From Bordetella parapertussis (GTDB taxonomy: Bacteria; Pseudomonadota; Gammaproteobacteria; Burkholderiales; Burkholderiaceae_B): a stretch of 21,209 bases of DNA. The position numbers and the translations under genes are program-made. Shown piece by piece: positions 1 to 7,815 of this stretch; position 1 is the first letter of the stretch; every line of letters begins with the position of its first letter. The notes beneath the pieces are model-generated. The model did not search any database. It had not been told where the DNA came from and worked only from the letters and a program-made list of their open reading frames with translations. The stretch lies in contig CAMBZR010000061.1 of the NCBI GenBank assembly GCA_945872285.1, forward strand, positions 1 to 21,209, in the 5' to 3' direction.

Positions 1-508
1 CTTGTGTCGCAGTTTGCTCTGCAAGATCTTGCCCACGCTTAAAAATCAAAGGGGATAGCTCGTTAAGCGCTTGGGTGTAGACCTCACGCTTAAACTCGAT
101 GACATCATCAAGGGACACCCAATAGGGGCTCCAGCGCCAGGCATCAAACTCGGGGTGTGGCGTGGCACGCAAGCACACATCTGTGTCGCGCCCAAGCATT
201 CGCAGCAGAAACCAAATCTGCTTTTGTCCTTTATAGTGCCCGCGTGATTCGCGCCGAATAAAAGTATCGGGCACGTCATAACGCAACCACTCGCGCGTAC
301 GTCCTAAGATGCGAACATGGTCAGGCAACAGCCCGACCTCTTCGTGAAGCTCGCGCAGCATCGCCTGCGAAGGGCTCTCGCCCTGATTGATGCCGCCTTG
401 CGGAAACTGCCAAGCATGTTCCCGTATGCGCTTACCCCAAAAGACCTCGTTTTTTTGATTAACGAGGATAATCCCTACATTTGGACGGTAGCCTTCGCGA
501 TCAAGCAT
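1..508 (-). CDS. rppH: RNA pyrophosphohydrolase RppH (Nudix), C-terminus cut by window edge
   Basis: RppH removes pyrophosphate from the 5' end of triphosphorylated RNA, which triggers RNase E-dependent mRNA decay in the cytoplasm. The translated minus strand begins [13 protein letters not shown], which matches the RppH family start (E. coli [13 protein letters not shown]). It carries the family segment [15 protein letters not shown] followed by the Nudix box ending RELHEEVGL at about residues 38–60, with the metal-binding glutamates E53, E56 and E57 present. Later come WLRYDVP, the GQKQIWFLL block and the PEFDAWRW block, all typical. The start at 508 is preceded by an AGGGAG ribosome site. 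169 codons are visible without a stop, and betaproteobacterial forms are usually somewhat longer than the 176 residues of E. coli, so only the tail is missing. It diverges from proS. Confidence 0.93.
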   Translation of the reverse strand, partial: MLDREGYRPNVGIILVNQKNEVFWGKRIREHAWQFPQGGINQGESPSQAMLRELHEEVGLLPDHVRILGRTREWLRYDVPDTFIRRESRGHYKGQKQIWFLLRMLGRDTDVCLRATPHPEFDAWRWSPYWVSLDDVIEFKREVYTQALNELSPLIFKRGQDLAEQTATQ

Positions 509-594
509 GGCCACTCCCTGCGAATTCAATACAATTGCAAGTAATTATACGTACCTGTCGGGCAAATTGCCCTAATAAAATTTAGTATTCACTC
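509..594. promoter_or_regulatory. rppH/proS divergent promoter region
   Basis: This 86-base gap must hold the start signals of both rppH and proS. On the minus strand a perfect TATAAT lies at 549–544, about 36 bases before the rppH start, though no good -35 is seen 16–18 bases upstream. On the plus strand TAAAAT at 576–581 is a possible proS -10, which would leave a very short leader. A compact palindrome, GGGCAA-A-TTGCCC, lies at 560–572 between them and could be an operator. The promoter calls are inference; the sequence matches are seen directly. Confidence 0.4.
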
Positions 595-2328
595 ATGCGC
601 GCATCCGCCTTTCATATCAGTACCCTCAAAGAAGCCCCTAACGACGCCGAAATCACCAGCCATCAGTTGATGATGCGCGCGGGGCTGATTCGCAAACTCG
701 CCGGCGGTATTTATAGCTATATGCCTCTTGGCTTGCGCGTCATACGAAAAATCGAAAACATTATCCGCGAAGAAATGAACGCTGCTGGCGCGCTAGAGCT
801 GCTGATGCCCGTCGTGCAACCCGCAGAGCTTTGGGTTGAATCGGGTCGCTGGGAGCAATACGGCCCAGAACTTTTACGGATAAAAGACCGCCACGGCCGC
901 GATTTTGTCTTACAACCAACTTCCGAAGAAGTCATCACCGACATCGCACGCAACGAGATTCAAAGTTGGCGGCAGTTACCGGTTAATTTTTATCATATTC
1001 AAACCAAGTTTCGCGACGAACGTCGCCCCCGCTTTGGGGTCATGCGCGGGCGCGAATTCACGATGAAAGACGCCTACTCGTTTGATCGCGATGTGGCCGG
1101 TGCGCAAAAAAGCTATCAACTCATGTTTGATGCGTACATGAAGATTTTTGAACGTATGGGTCTGACCTTCAGAGCCGTTTCGGCAGATACCGGCTCGATT
1201 GGCGGCTCACAGAGCCATGAGTTTCAGGTCATTGCAGATATTGGTGAAGACCTGATCGTCTATGACCCCGCGTCAGACTATGCGGCCAATATCGAACTAG
1301 CGGTTGCACCCTGCCTGCTTGACACGCGCGCTGCCGCAAGCGCGAATATGAAGCTTGAGGCAACGCCCGAGGCCGCAAAGTGCGAGGCCGTTGCCCAATT
1401 GCTGGGCGTGCCACTGACTCAAACTGTAAAGTCGATCGTGCTCGCCACCGAGCGTAAAGATCAGCCCGCCCAGGTTTGGCTGCTGTTGCTACGAGGCGAT
1501 CACGAGCTCAATGAAATCAAGGTGGGCAAGATTCCCGGTCTGACCCAGGGCTTTAGGTTTGCCACTGAGGCAGAGATCGTTGAGCACTTTGGCTGCAAGC
1601 CCGGTTATCTGGGCCCGGTCAAGACGAAGCAGCCCTTAACAGTGATCGCCGACCATACCGTTGCCAAGATGCATGATTTTATTTGTGGCGCTAATCAAGA
1701 AAACGCCCACCTCAGCGGAGTCAACTGGGGCCGCGACCTGCCCGAACCGGCTGTGGTGGCTGATTTACGCAACGTTGTTTCGGGTGACCGCGCACCCTCA
1801 GGCACCGGTCAATTAGCTATTCAGCGCGGCATTGAAGTCGGCCATGTGTTTTATCTGGGCACCAAGTACTCCGAGGCGATGAAGGCGACCTTTCTTGACG
1901 AGACCGGCAAACCCGCACTTATGGAAATGGGCTGCTACGGAATCGGCGTCACCCGCTTAGTTGGGGCGGCAATCGAACAGAACCATGATGCAAAAGGAAT
2001 TGTCTGGCCAAGGGCCTTAGCGCCTTTTGAAGTGGTGATTTGCGCAATCGGCTGGGGCAAAAGTCAAGAGGTGCGTGAAGCCTGCGAGTCTTTATATGCC
2101 GCACTCAACGCGCAAGGGGTCGACGTGATTTTAGACGACCGTGATCTGCGACCTGGCATTATGTTTGCAGAGTGGGAACTCATTGGCCCCCCACTTAAAA
2201 TCACAGTGGGTGACCGTGGCCTGAAAGACGGGATCGTCGAGCTGCTTGGCCGCACTGACGCTGACGCTGCACGGGTCCCACTTGCAGACGCGGTCGCGCA
2301 AACACTCGCGCGCCTAGCCTTAGCCTAG
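595..2328 (+). CDS. proS: Prolyl-tRNA synthetase (bacterial type with editing insertion)
   Basis: This enzyme attaches proline to tRNA-Pro in the cytoplasm, using ATP. The 577-residue protein is full length for the bacterial ProS class (E. coli 572). The N-terminus aligns with E. coli ProS from the first residues ([15 protein letters not shown], then [14 protein letters not shown]). Class II motif 2 is visible as FRDE at residues 139–142, with the [16 protein letters not shown] block just after. Motif 3 is the [12 protein letters not shown] segment near residue 446. Between them lies the roughly 180-residue INS editing domain that clears mischarged Ala-tRNA-Pro, and the C-terminus has the anticodon-binding fold region (LDDRDLRPG). 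There is no clear Shine-Dalgarno sequence before the ATG. Only 6 bases separate its stop from ybgC, so it is probably co-transcribed with the tol genes. Confidence 0.98.
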   Translation: MRASAFHISTLKEAPNDAEITSHQLMMRAGLIRKLAGGIYSYMPLGLRVIRKIENIIREEMNAAGALELLMPVVQPAELWVESGRWEQYGPELLRIKDRHGRDFVLQPTSEEVITDIARNEIQSWRQLPVNFYHIQTKFRDERRPRFGVMRGREFTMKDAYSFDRDVAGAQKSYQLMFDAYMKIFERMGLTFRAVSADTGSIGGSQSHEFQVIADIGEDLIVYDPASDYAANIELAVAPCLLDTRAAASANMKLEATPEAAKCEAVAQLLGVPLTQTVKSIVLATERKDQPAQVWLLLLRGDHELNEIKVGKIPGLTQGFRFATEAEIVEHFGCKPGYLGPVKTKQPLTVIADHTVAKMHDFICGANQENAHLSGVNWGRDLPEPAVVADLRNVVSGDRAPSGTGQLAIQRGIEVGHVFYLGTKYSEAMKATFLDETGKPALMEMGCYGIGVTRLVGAAIEQNHDAKGIVWPRALAPFEVVICAIGWGKSQEVREACESLYAALNAQGVDVILDDRDLRPGIMFAEWELIGPPLKITVGDRGLKDGIVELLGRTDADAARVPLADAVAQTLARLALA

Positions 2329-2334
2329 CCGCTG

Positions 2335-2763
2335 ATGTCGACTCAATTGCCACCATTCAAACATTTTTTTGAGCTCAGGGTCTATTACGAAGACACCGAC
2401 ATGGGCGGTGTCGTTTTTTACGCAAATTATCTTAAATTTATGGAACGCGGTCGCACTGAGTGGCTGCGCGCGCTCGGCGTCGAGCAAGCCGAGCTTGCCG
2501 CGCAAACGCAACGGGCCTTCATGGTGACTCAGCTCGATATTCGTTATGTTAAGCCCGCACGACTCGATGATTTGTTACAAATCGAAAGTCAAGTCACACG
2601 AATGGGTCGAGCTTCGTTACACTTCTACCAAACTATTCGCCGTCAAGGCGAACTGTTGACTCAAAGCAATATCCGGGTTTGTTGCGTAGAAACCGTTAAC
2701 ATGCGGGTCGTGGCGATCCCAGATGCTGTGCGCTCAAAATTTGCTGTAACAATCCAGGAATAA
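2335..2763 (+). CDS. ybgC: Tol-Pal-associated acyl-CoA thioesterase YbgC
   Basis: YbgC is a small cytoplasmic hotdog-fold (4HBT) thioesterase that hydrolyses acyl-CoA. It is nearly always encoded at the head of the tol-pal cluster, and its link to the envelope is thought to be through phospholipid metabolism. The signature VYYEDTDMGGVVFYANYLKF lies at residues 16–35, with the expected catalytic Asp at D22 (equivalent to E. coli D18). At the position of E. coli His25 this protein has Tyr29, a variation I believe also occurs in other betaproteobacteria. RYVKPARLDD and the C-terminal CVETVNMR strand fit the fold. The 142-residue length is normal. It starts 6 bases after proS and is followed directly by tolQ, so translational coupling on both sides is likely. 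Confidence 0.95.
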   Translation: MSTQLPPFKHFFELRVYYEDTDMGGVVFYANYLKFMERGRTEWLRALGVEQAELAAQTQRAFMVTQLDIRYVKPARLDDLLQIESQVTRMGRASLHFYQTIRRQGELLTQSNIRVCCVETVNMRVVAIPDAVRSKFAVTIQE

Positions 2764-2766
2764 GTG

Positions 2767-3447
2767 ATGCCAACTACCTCTGACATGTCAATGCTCACAC
2801 TGGTTTTAAATGCCAGTATCCCCGTGCAACTGATTATGCTGCTGCTGATCGTAGTCTCGATCGTGTCCTGGACCTTCATTTTTTCAAAACGCGCGACTAT
2901 AAAAAAATCGTTGGCGCAAACGCGTCGATTTGAAGATGACTTTTGGTCGGGTGGCGATCTAAACAGTCTTGATCAATCTGTCGCGGGCCGTCTAAACGAA
3001 AGCGGTGCCTTAGCTCGTATCTTTCATGCGGGCATGGAAGAGTTCACGAAAGCGCGTCGTTCGGGTGCCACGCCCGGCACAGCACCCACGCTTGACGGCG
3101 CCAGACGCGCGATGCGTGCGGCGTTTCAACGCGAAATGGATGAACTCGAATCACATCTTAACTTTTTAGCCTCGGCGGGCTCTGTCAGCCCCTACATTGG
3201 CCTGCTCGGCACTGTCTGGGGCATCATGCACGCCTTTGTCGGCCTGGCAAACGTCCAGCAAGCGACTCTGGCCTCAGTCGCGCCCGGCATTGCCGAAGCC
3301 CTCATTGCAACAGCCATTGGCCTGTTTGCCGCGATTCCGGCTGTCGTGGCCTATAACCGCTACACCCACGATATTGATCGCCTGTCGATTCGCTTTGAAA
3401 CCTTCGTCGATGAATTCTTGAATATTCTGCAGCGGCAGGTGCGTTAA
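2767..3447 (+). CDS. tolQ: TolQ, inner-membrane proton-channel subunit of the Tol-Pal motor
   Basis: TolQ forms a pentameric inner-membrane channel around TolR. Proton flow through it energises TolA for outer-membrane constriction during division. The protein has a first membrane helix at about residues 19–40 (QLIMLLLIVVSIVSWTFIF), a cytoplasmic loop, and two further helices in the MotA/TolQ/ExbB domain (SPYIGLLGTVWGIMHAF and GIAEALIATAIGLFAAIP), all nearly identical to E. coli TolQ. I chose ATG 2767 (226 residues) because AGGA lies 7 bases upstream. A GTG at 2764 directly after the ybgC stop is a weaker alternative adding one residue. Its stop overlaps the tolR start as TAATG. Confidence 0.97.
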   Translation: MPTTSDMSMLTLVLNASIPVQLIMLLLIVVSIVSWTFIFSKRATIKKSLAQTRRFEDDFWSGGDLNSLDQSVAGRLNESGALARIFHAGMEEFTKARRSGATPGTAPTLDGARRAMRAAFQREMDELESHLNFLASAGSVSPYIGLLGTVWGIMHAFVGLANVQQATLASVAPGIAEALIATAIGLFAAIPAVVAYNRYTHDIDRLSIRFETFVDEFLNILQRQVR

Positions 3448-3914
3448 TGTCCTCCGTACGCTCAAGCTCTGGGCGACCTGGACGGCGCCTCAAAAACGAG
3501 ATCAACGTTGTGCCGTACATCGACGTGATGCTTGTATTGTTGGTGATTTTTATGGTAACTGCGCCGTTAATTACGCCCGGGGTCATCGAACTTCCCTCTG
3601 TGGGACAAGCCGCTAATGTGCCGCTCACCCCGCTCGAGATCCAAATCAATGAAGGCGGCAAGATCGAATGGCGCAAACGCGAATCCGGTCAAACCTTCAA
3701 ACCGGTCGAACGCAACGCATTAGCGCAAACGATTTTGTCTGAGCTCAAGCCAGACCAGCCAGTCGTCATTGGCGCGGACGGAAAAGTGCCCTATGACGTC
3801 GTGATGAAAGTCATGGAAGATTTGCGCAAAAACGGAGTGACAAAACTTGGTTTACTGGTGGATCAAAAGGGCAATACTGCAGCCGCTCCTAACGCCAAGC
3901 CTGTTAAACGTTAA
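3447..3914 (+). CDS. tolR: TolR, ExbD/TolR-family motor subunit
   Basis: TolR is the partner of TolQ in the proton-driven motor and also binds peptidoglycan in the periplasm. The protein has a short cytoplasmic N-terminus ending in KNEINVVPYIDVMLVLLVIF. The single membrane helix (about 23–43) carries the essential channel aspartate at D26 (E. coli D23). The periplasmic ExbD/TolR domain follows, with the QPVVIGADGKVPYDVVMKVM segment near residues 110–129. At 155 residues it is slightly longer than E. coli TolR (142), owing to a Ser/Arg-rich head and a Lys/Ala tail. The ATG overlaps the tolQ stop by one base, so the two proteins are translationally coupled, as suits a fixed-ratio complex. Confidence 0.97.
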   Translation: MSSVRSSSGRPGRRLKNEINVVPYIDVMLVLLVIFMVTAPLITPGVIELPSVGQAANVPLTPLEIQINEGGKIEWRKRESGQTFKPVERNALAQTILSELKPDQPVVIGADGKVPYDVVMKVMEDLRKNGVTKLGLLVDQKGNTAAAPNAKPVKR

Positions 3915-3953
3915 GCGAGTCGATGCTGATTTCGTTCAAACGCCCTCACCTTT

Positions 3954-5105
3954 ATGAAGTCGCGTAACTCTTTACAAGTCCGCGGCCCTATTCTGCCACC
4001 TCGGCAGGCGACGAACCTGCGCGCGCTCGCCTTGGCCTTGCTGGCCCATCTGGCTTTAGTCATGGTGCTGGTGCTGGGCCTTGCCTGGAAGACCGAGTCC
4101 AATGGCCCGCTACAGGTCATGCTGATTGCCGAGGGCAATAGCCCCGTCAACCCACCGCCACAGGCCAAGCCCCCCGAGCCTACTCCCACGCCAAAGCCTG
4201 AGCCAAAGCCAGAGCCAAAGCCAGAGCCAAAGCCAGAGCCACCGCCAGAGCCTCCACCAGAGCCCATGCCACCACCACCGCCGCCACCACCACCGCAGGT
4301 GGCACCGACCGCGGCACCTGCGCCGCAGATCGACCCAGAGATCGCGCTCGAACAAGAGGCCAAACGTCGCCGCGAACAAGAGCGGCTAGAGCGCGAGACT
4401 GCGGCGAAGGAAGCCGCCGACAAGCGCGCGGCCGAAGACGCCATCAAAGAAAAAGAGCGCATCAAAAAAGAGCTCGACCTTGCCAAAATCAAAGAAGCAG
4501 AACGACTTGAGCAGCGACGACGCGAGGCCGAGCGCGCCGAGGCGGATAAAAAAGTTAAAGAAGACGCTGCTAAAAAGCTGGTGGCTGAAAAACTAGCGGC
4601 TGAAAAGAAAGAAAAAGAAGACGCTGAGAGAAAGGTAAAAGAAGAGGCTGCGAAAAAGGCTAAAGAAGACGCTGCCAAAGTGGCCGCTGCCGAGAAAAAA
4701 GCCAAAGACGAGGCCACGCAACGCGCCGCCAAAGATCAGGCCCTGAAAGATATGATGCGCGCGGACGCCTTGGGGGCCGCTGGACTTCCCGGCGGCACCG
4801 CAGAGCGCAATCAGGCCGGTGGTGGTCGCGACGATGGCTATGGTGCCAAGGTACGCGCGTGCGTGCAACCTGGAGTGTCGTTTCCAACCCCTTCCCGAGG
4901 CGGCGGGGGCAACCCTGCTGCACAATACCGCGTGAGCTTAAAGCCCGATGGCCAAATTGCCGATGTGAGACTGACAAAATCCTCGGGCAACAGCAATTTT
5001 GACCGTGCCGTAGAAACAGGTATCCGGCGCTGCACGCCCTTCCCCAAGCCGTCCGCAGGCAATTACCCCGGTTACATCGACGTCAATTACAATATGTATG
5101 ATTGA
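3954..5105 (+). CDS. tolA: TolA, periplasm-spanning coupling protein
   Basis: TolA is anchored in the inner membrane by TolQR and reaches across the periplasm to contact TolB and Pal. The N-terminal helix is at about residues 22–45 (RALALALLAHLALVMVLVLG). A Pro/Glu/Lys stalk at about 65–115 follows, including four KPEP units and a run of nine prolines. Next is a long Lys/Ala/Glu-rich helical domain (about 130–270), and then a C-terminal TonB/TolA-type domain (about 295–383: VRACVQP, YRVSLKPDGQI, FDRAVETGIRRC). The 383-residue length is normal. No Shine-Dalgarno is seen before the ATG, and the upstream in-frame stop at 3927 rules out a longer form. A 14-codon reading frame (3923–3967) overlaps the start and could couple translation to tolR. 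Confidence 0.95.
   Translation: MKSRNSLQVRGPILPPRQATNLRALALALLAHLALVMVLVLGLAWKTESNGPLQVMLIAEGNSPVNPPPQAKPPEPTPTPKPEPKPEPKPEPKPEPPPEPPPEPMPPPPPPPPPQVAPTAAPAPQIDPEIALEQEAKRRREQERLERETAAKEAADKRAAEDAIKEKERIKKELDLAKIKEAERLEQRRREAERAEADKKVKEDAAKKLVAEKLAAEKKEKEDAERKVKEEAAKKAKEDAAKVAAAEKKAKDEATQRAAKDQALKDMMRADALGAAGLPGGTAERNQAGGGRDDGYGAKVRACVQPGVSFPTPSRGGGGNPAAQYRVSLKPDGQIADVRLTKSSGNSNFDRAVETGIRRCTPFPKPSAGNYPGYIDVNYNMYD
4191..4238 (+). repeat. Four tandem 12-base units encoding KPEP in tolA
   Basis: The 12-base unit CCAAAGCCAGAG occurs four times head to tail; the first copy differs by one base (CCT for CCA). Each unit encodes Pro-Lys-Pro-Glu in the TolA stalk. Related P/E codons continue for about 25 bases beyond. 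Near-identical units at DNA level suggest recent expansion by slippage, so copy number may vary between strains. Confidence 0.9.
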
Positions 5106-5121
5106 CAGGAGCCCGCACTGT

Positions 5122-6453
5122 ATGACGTTTAACCCACCCTACCTCTTTACTGCCGCCTCAAAGCGGCTCACCTGCGCGCTGACAGGTTGGTTCAAGGCAT
5201 GTCTGCTCGTGACAATCGCGTTGTTGAGCGGACACACTGCTCAGGCGCAGTTGCGCGTGGATATTTCTGGCACAGGCGCGCAACAGTACCCCATCGCCAT
5301 TGCAGACTTCAGTGGCGATCCGGCGGGGGCCCAAATTGCAGAAATCATTCGCACCGATCTGACGCGCTCGGGGCAATTCAGGCTGATTGGTACAAGCGGC
5401 GCAGCGCTGACTGTTGATACGACTATCGCGCATGATGAATGGCGTACCCGTGGCGCCGACTTTATCGCTTACGGCTCGGTGCTCCGCCTGCCAGACGGGC
5501 GGTTTGAAATCAAGTACCGGTTGGGCGATACCGTCAAGCGAGGCCCGCTTGACGGCTGGATCGTTGCGGGTACCGAAAAAGAGCTCCGTCGTTTTTCTCA
5601 TCAAATCGCCGACCGAATTTACGAAAAAATTACTGGTATCAAAGGCGTGTTTGCAACCCGTATTGCTTATGTCTTAAAGCAAGGCAAAACCTACGAATTG
5701 CAAATTGCCGACGCCGATGGGCAAAATCCCCAAGTGGCCTTGCGCTCACGCGAGCCGATTATCTCGCCCGCTTGGTCACCCGACGGATCTCGCCTGGCCT
5801 ATGTCAGCTTTGAATCTGGCAAGCCCGTGGTGTACGTACATCACCTTACGACCAGTAAACGCGCGCCCGTGGCAAATTACAAGGGTAACAACTCGGCGCC
5901 CGCCTGGTCGCCCGATGGCAACACGTTGGCGGTCGTCTTGACCCGTGACGGTTTGTCGCAAATCTATACTTTAGGTGCTAATGATGGCTCGAATTTGCGT
6001 CGCGTCACGCGCTCGCCTTTGATTGACACCGAGCCCGCGTTTGCACCTGATGGCCGCTCAATTTATTTCACCAGCGATCGCAGCGGCAGCCCACAAATTT
6101 ATCAAACCGGTCTAGACGGCGGAGAACCTCGCCGCATCTCGTTCAGTGGCGGTTACAATATCTCACCAAGAATTTCTCCGGATGGCAAAACCTTGCTGAC
6201 TGTGACACGTCGAGACGGCACTTACAGAATCGCATCGCTTAACCTCGCGACTGGAGCTGAAACGCTTTTAACTGAGGGGCGTGATGATCAGTCACCAAGT
6301 TTTGCGCCCAACGGAATGCAAGTGCTGTATGCCGCTATTCAGGGCGGTCGAAGTGTGTTGGCAGGTGTGTCCAGTGATGGGCGCGTTCGCTCTACACTTT
6401 CGGTTCTGAATGGTGAAATACGCGAACCCACTTGGGGCCCTTTTTCTCAATAA
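5122..6453 (+). CDS. tolB: TolB, periplasmic beta-propeller protein of the Tol-Pal system
   Basis: TolB is a soluble periplasmic protein that binds Pal and is released when TolA pulls on it. The protein has a signal peptide with hydrophobic core CLLVTIALLSG and likely cleavage after HTAQA, giving mature QLRVDISGTG. The N-terminal domain (DLTRSGQF and GSVLRLPDGRFEIKYRL blocks) is followed by a six-bladed propeller with PD40 repeats visible as PAWSPDGSRLAY, PAWSPDGNTLAV, PAFAPDGRSIYF, PRISPDGKTLLT and PSFAPNGMQVLY. I place the start at 5122 (443 residues), since AGGAG lies 10 bases upstream. An in-frame ATG at 5098 inside tolA would add eight residues and lacks a ribosome site. The gene follows the tolA stop by 16 bases. 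Confidence 0.97.
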   Translation: MTFNPPYLFTAASKRLTCALTGWFKACLLVTIALLSGHTAQAQLRVDISGTGAQQYPIAIADFSGDPAGAQIAEIIRTDLTRSGQFRLIGTSGAALTVDTTIAHDEWRTRGADFIAYGSVLRLPDGRFEIKYRLGDTVKRGPLDGWIVAGTEKELRRFSHQIADRIYEKITGIKGVFATRIAYVLKQGKTYELQIADADGQNPQVALRSREPIISPAWSPDGSRLAYVSFESGKPVVYVHHLTTSKRAPVANYKGNNSAPAWSPDGNTLAVVLTRDGLSQIYTLGANDGSNLRRVTRSPLIDTEPAFAPDGRSIYFTSDRSGSPQIYQTGLDGGEPRRISFSGGYNISPRISPDGKTLLTVTRRDGTYRIASLNLATGAETLLTEGRDDQSPSFAPNGMQVLYAAIQGGRSVLAGVSSDGRVRSTLSVLNGEIREPTWGPFSQ

Positions 6454-6482
6454 CAGTTGAATTTTCTCTAAAAGGACACATC

Positions 6483-6962
6483 ATGTCGCGCATCGCAAAA
6501 GCTCTCTCCATCGCCGCCTTAGCTGTAAGCTTAACCGCTTGTAGCTCAGTTTCCCTTGACGACAAAGCTGGGGCTGGCGGTGCAGACGGCTCGGGCATCC
6601 TTGATCCGTTCAACCCACAAAGCATCTTGGCCAAACAGCGCTCGGTGTATTTTGATTTCAATAGCTTCACGGTGAGCGAGCAATACCGTGGCTTAGTTGA
6701 AACGCATGGCAAATACTTAGCGAGCACTCCTCAGCAGCGCGTGGTGATTGAGGGTAATACCGATGCTCGTGGCGGCTCTGAATACAATCTGGCACTTGGG
6801 CAACGTCGTGCCGAGGCAGTGCGCCGCATGCTGACTTTGCTGGGTGTCTCGGACACTCAAGTCGAAACCATTAGCCTGGGCAAAGAAAAGCCCAAAGCCT
6901 TGGGCAACACTGATGCCGATTACGCTGAAAATCGTCGTGCGGATTTCAACTACAAGCGTTAA
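6483..6962 (+). CDS. pal: Pal, peptidoglycan-associated outer-membrane lipoprotein
   Basis: Pal is an outer-membrane lipoprotein whose OmpA-like domain grips diaminopimelate in peptidoglycan, tying the two layers together. The protein starts MSRIAKALSIAALAVSL with a lipobox LTAC; the lipidated cysteine is C20, and Ser at +2 favours outer-membrane sorting. The OmpA-C domain spans about residues 57–157, with the hallmark VYFDFNSFTV, the NTDARGGSEYNLALGQRRA segment and the final ENRRADF. The 159-residue length is typical. ATG 6483 is chosen because AAAGGA lies about 7 bases upstream and because the lipoprotein signal begins exactly here; upstream in-frame codons overlap tolB. Confidence 0.98.
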   Translation: MSRIAKALSIAALAVSLTACSSVSLDDKAGAGGADGSGILDPFNPQSILAKQRSVYFDFNSFTVSEQYRGLVETHGKYLASTPQQRVVIEGNTDARGGSEYNLALGQRRAEAVRRMLTLLGVSDTQVETISLGKEKPKALGNTDADYAENRRADFNYKR

Positions 6963-6987
6963 GCTTACTGCTGTGAGCTAAACAAAC

Positions 6988-7011
6988 CAAGGCGGCTCTC
7001 TAGCCGTCTTG
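6988..7011 (+). terminator. Hairpin between pal and cpoB (attenuator or weak terminator)
   Basis: A 10-base-pair stem (6988–6997 with 7002–7011, one G·T pair) closes a CTCT loop. It is followed by TTGCTTTTA, which is only moderately U-rich. This looks like a leaky terminator or mRNA-stability element that could lower cpoB expression relative to pal. The structure is seen in the sequence; the function is inferred. Confidence 0.55.
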
Positions 7012-7033
7012 TTGCTTTTAGAGGAGATCTTTT

Positions 7034-7723
7034 ATGTTTTTGAAAATGACTTACACACGCACCGCCGCCATAGCGTTATTGACTTTGGGTGGTCTTGCAA
7101 TCAATCAGTCCGCTTTTGCCTTTGCCGACGATGATGCTCGCAAAGCGATTGTCGAATTACGGCAACAAATCAAAATACTGACTGAAGCGAATCAACGGGC
7201 GCGCATTCAACTGGCAGATCAAATCGAAGCGCTCGAGCAAGAGGTCGTGCGCCTGCGCGGTGACATGGAACAACTCGGGCGTCCAAGTTCGGGGCCTGGC
7301 TCTCCAAGAGGCACCTCTGGCGCGCGCGCGCCCGACGCAAAATCCGCCGATCCACGCGAGCAATCGGCCTTTGACCAGTCGATTGAAAGTTTTCGCAAAG
7401 GTCAGTACAAAGAGGCCACCGAAAATCTGACTGCCTTTTTAACGCTTTACCCCGACAGTAAGCTCACGCCAACTGCGCAGTTTTACTTGGGTAGCAGCCG
7501 GTTTGCCTCAAAAGATTTCAAAGGCGCAATTACTACGCTTGAGGTCATGGTCAAAAGATATCCCCGAGAAACGCGGGCGCCTGATGCTTTGCTTTTAATT
7601 GCAGGATCTCAGATTGAGCTGAACAATCGCCCCGCTGCGAAAGCCACATTGCAGCGTATCGTGCAAGAGTACAAAGGTACCCCGGCTGCCGACACTGCCG
7701 CCAAGCGAATTCCTCTGCTGTAA
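7034..7723 (+). CDS. cpoB: CpoB (YbgF), cell division coordinator with TPR repeats
   Basis: CpoB is a periplasmic protein that links PBP1B activity with Tol-driven outer-membrane constriction at the septum. The protein has a signal peptide with core TAAIALLTLGGLAI and likely cleavage near QSAFA. Next is a trimerising coiled coil (about 37–80: RKAIVELRQQIKILTEAN, DQIEALEQEVVRLR), a Gly/Ser/Pro linker, then C-terminal TPR repeats from about residue 112 (AFDQSIESFRKGQYKEATE, AQFYLGSSRFASKDFKGAI, PDALLLIAGSQIELNN). The 229-residue length is normal. GAGGAG lies 7 bases before ATG 7034. It ends the tol-pal operon and converges on the EamA gene. Confidence 0.95.
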   Translation: MFLKMTYTRTAAIALLTLGGLAINQSAFAFADDDARKAIVELRQQIKILTEANQRARIQLADQIEALEQEVVRLRGDMEQLGRPSSGPGSPRGTSGARAPDAKSADPREQSAFDQSIESFRKGQYKEATENLTAFLTLYPDSKLTPTAQFYLGSSRFASKDFKGAITTLEVMVKRYPRETRAPDALLLIAGSQIELNNRPAAKATLQRIVQEYKGTPAADTAAKRIPLL

Positions 7724-7774
7724 GGCACAGTGAAGCCTGGTCGACTCAAGTTAAGAGGTCGAAGTCTTGCATTC

Positions 7775-7796
7775 AGCTGGCGCCTAGGCGTCAGCT
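7775..7796. terminator. Inverted repeat between convergent cpoB and EamA genes
   Basis: A 22-base near-perfect inverted repeat (AGCTGGCGCC-TA-GGCGTCAGCT, one G·T pair) lies 52 bases past the cpoB stop and 20 bases past the end of the converging EamA gene. Its central six bases must form the loop, leaving an 8-base-pair stem. Neither side has a strong U-tract, so it may be a bidirectional terminator of weak type or an mRNA 3'-end stabiliser. Confidence 0.4.
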
Positions 7797-7815
7797 TAAG
7801 CGACCTTGTGCGACC

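Noticed and set aside
317..544. 75-codon plus-strand frame at the left edge
   Set aside because: It lies opposite the clearly recognisable Nudix domain of rppH and has no family resemblance.
3911..4732. Long open frame (273 codons) antisense to tolA
   Set aside because: The translation is low-complexity Ala/Ser/Phe and Gly repeats, the mirror of Lys/Ala/Glu and Pro codons in tolA; there is no ribosome site or domain. Same for the other antisense and out-of-frame readings in 4110–4977.
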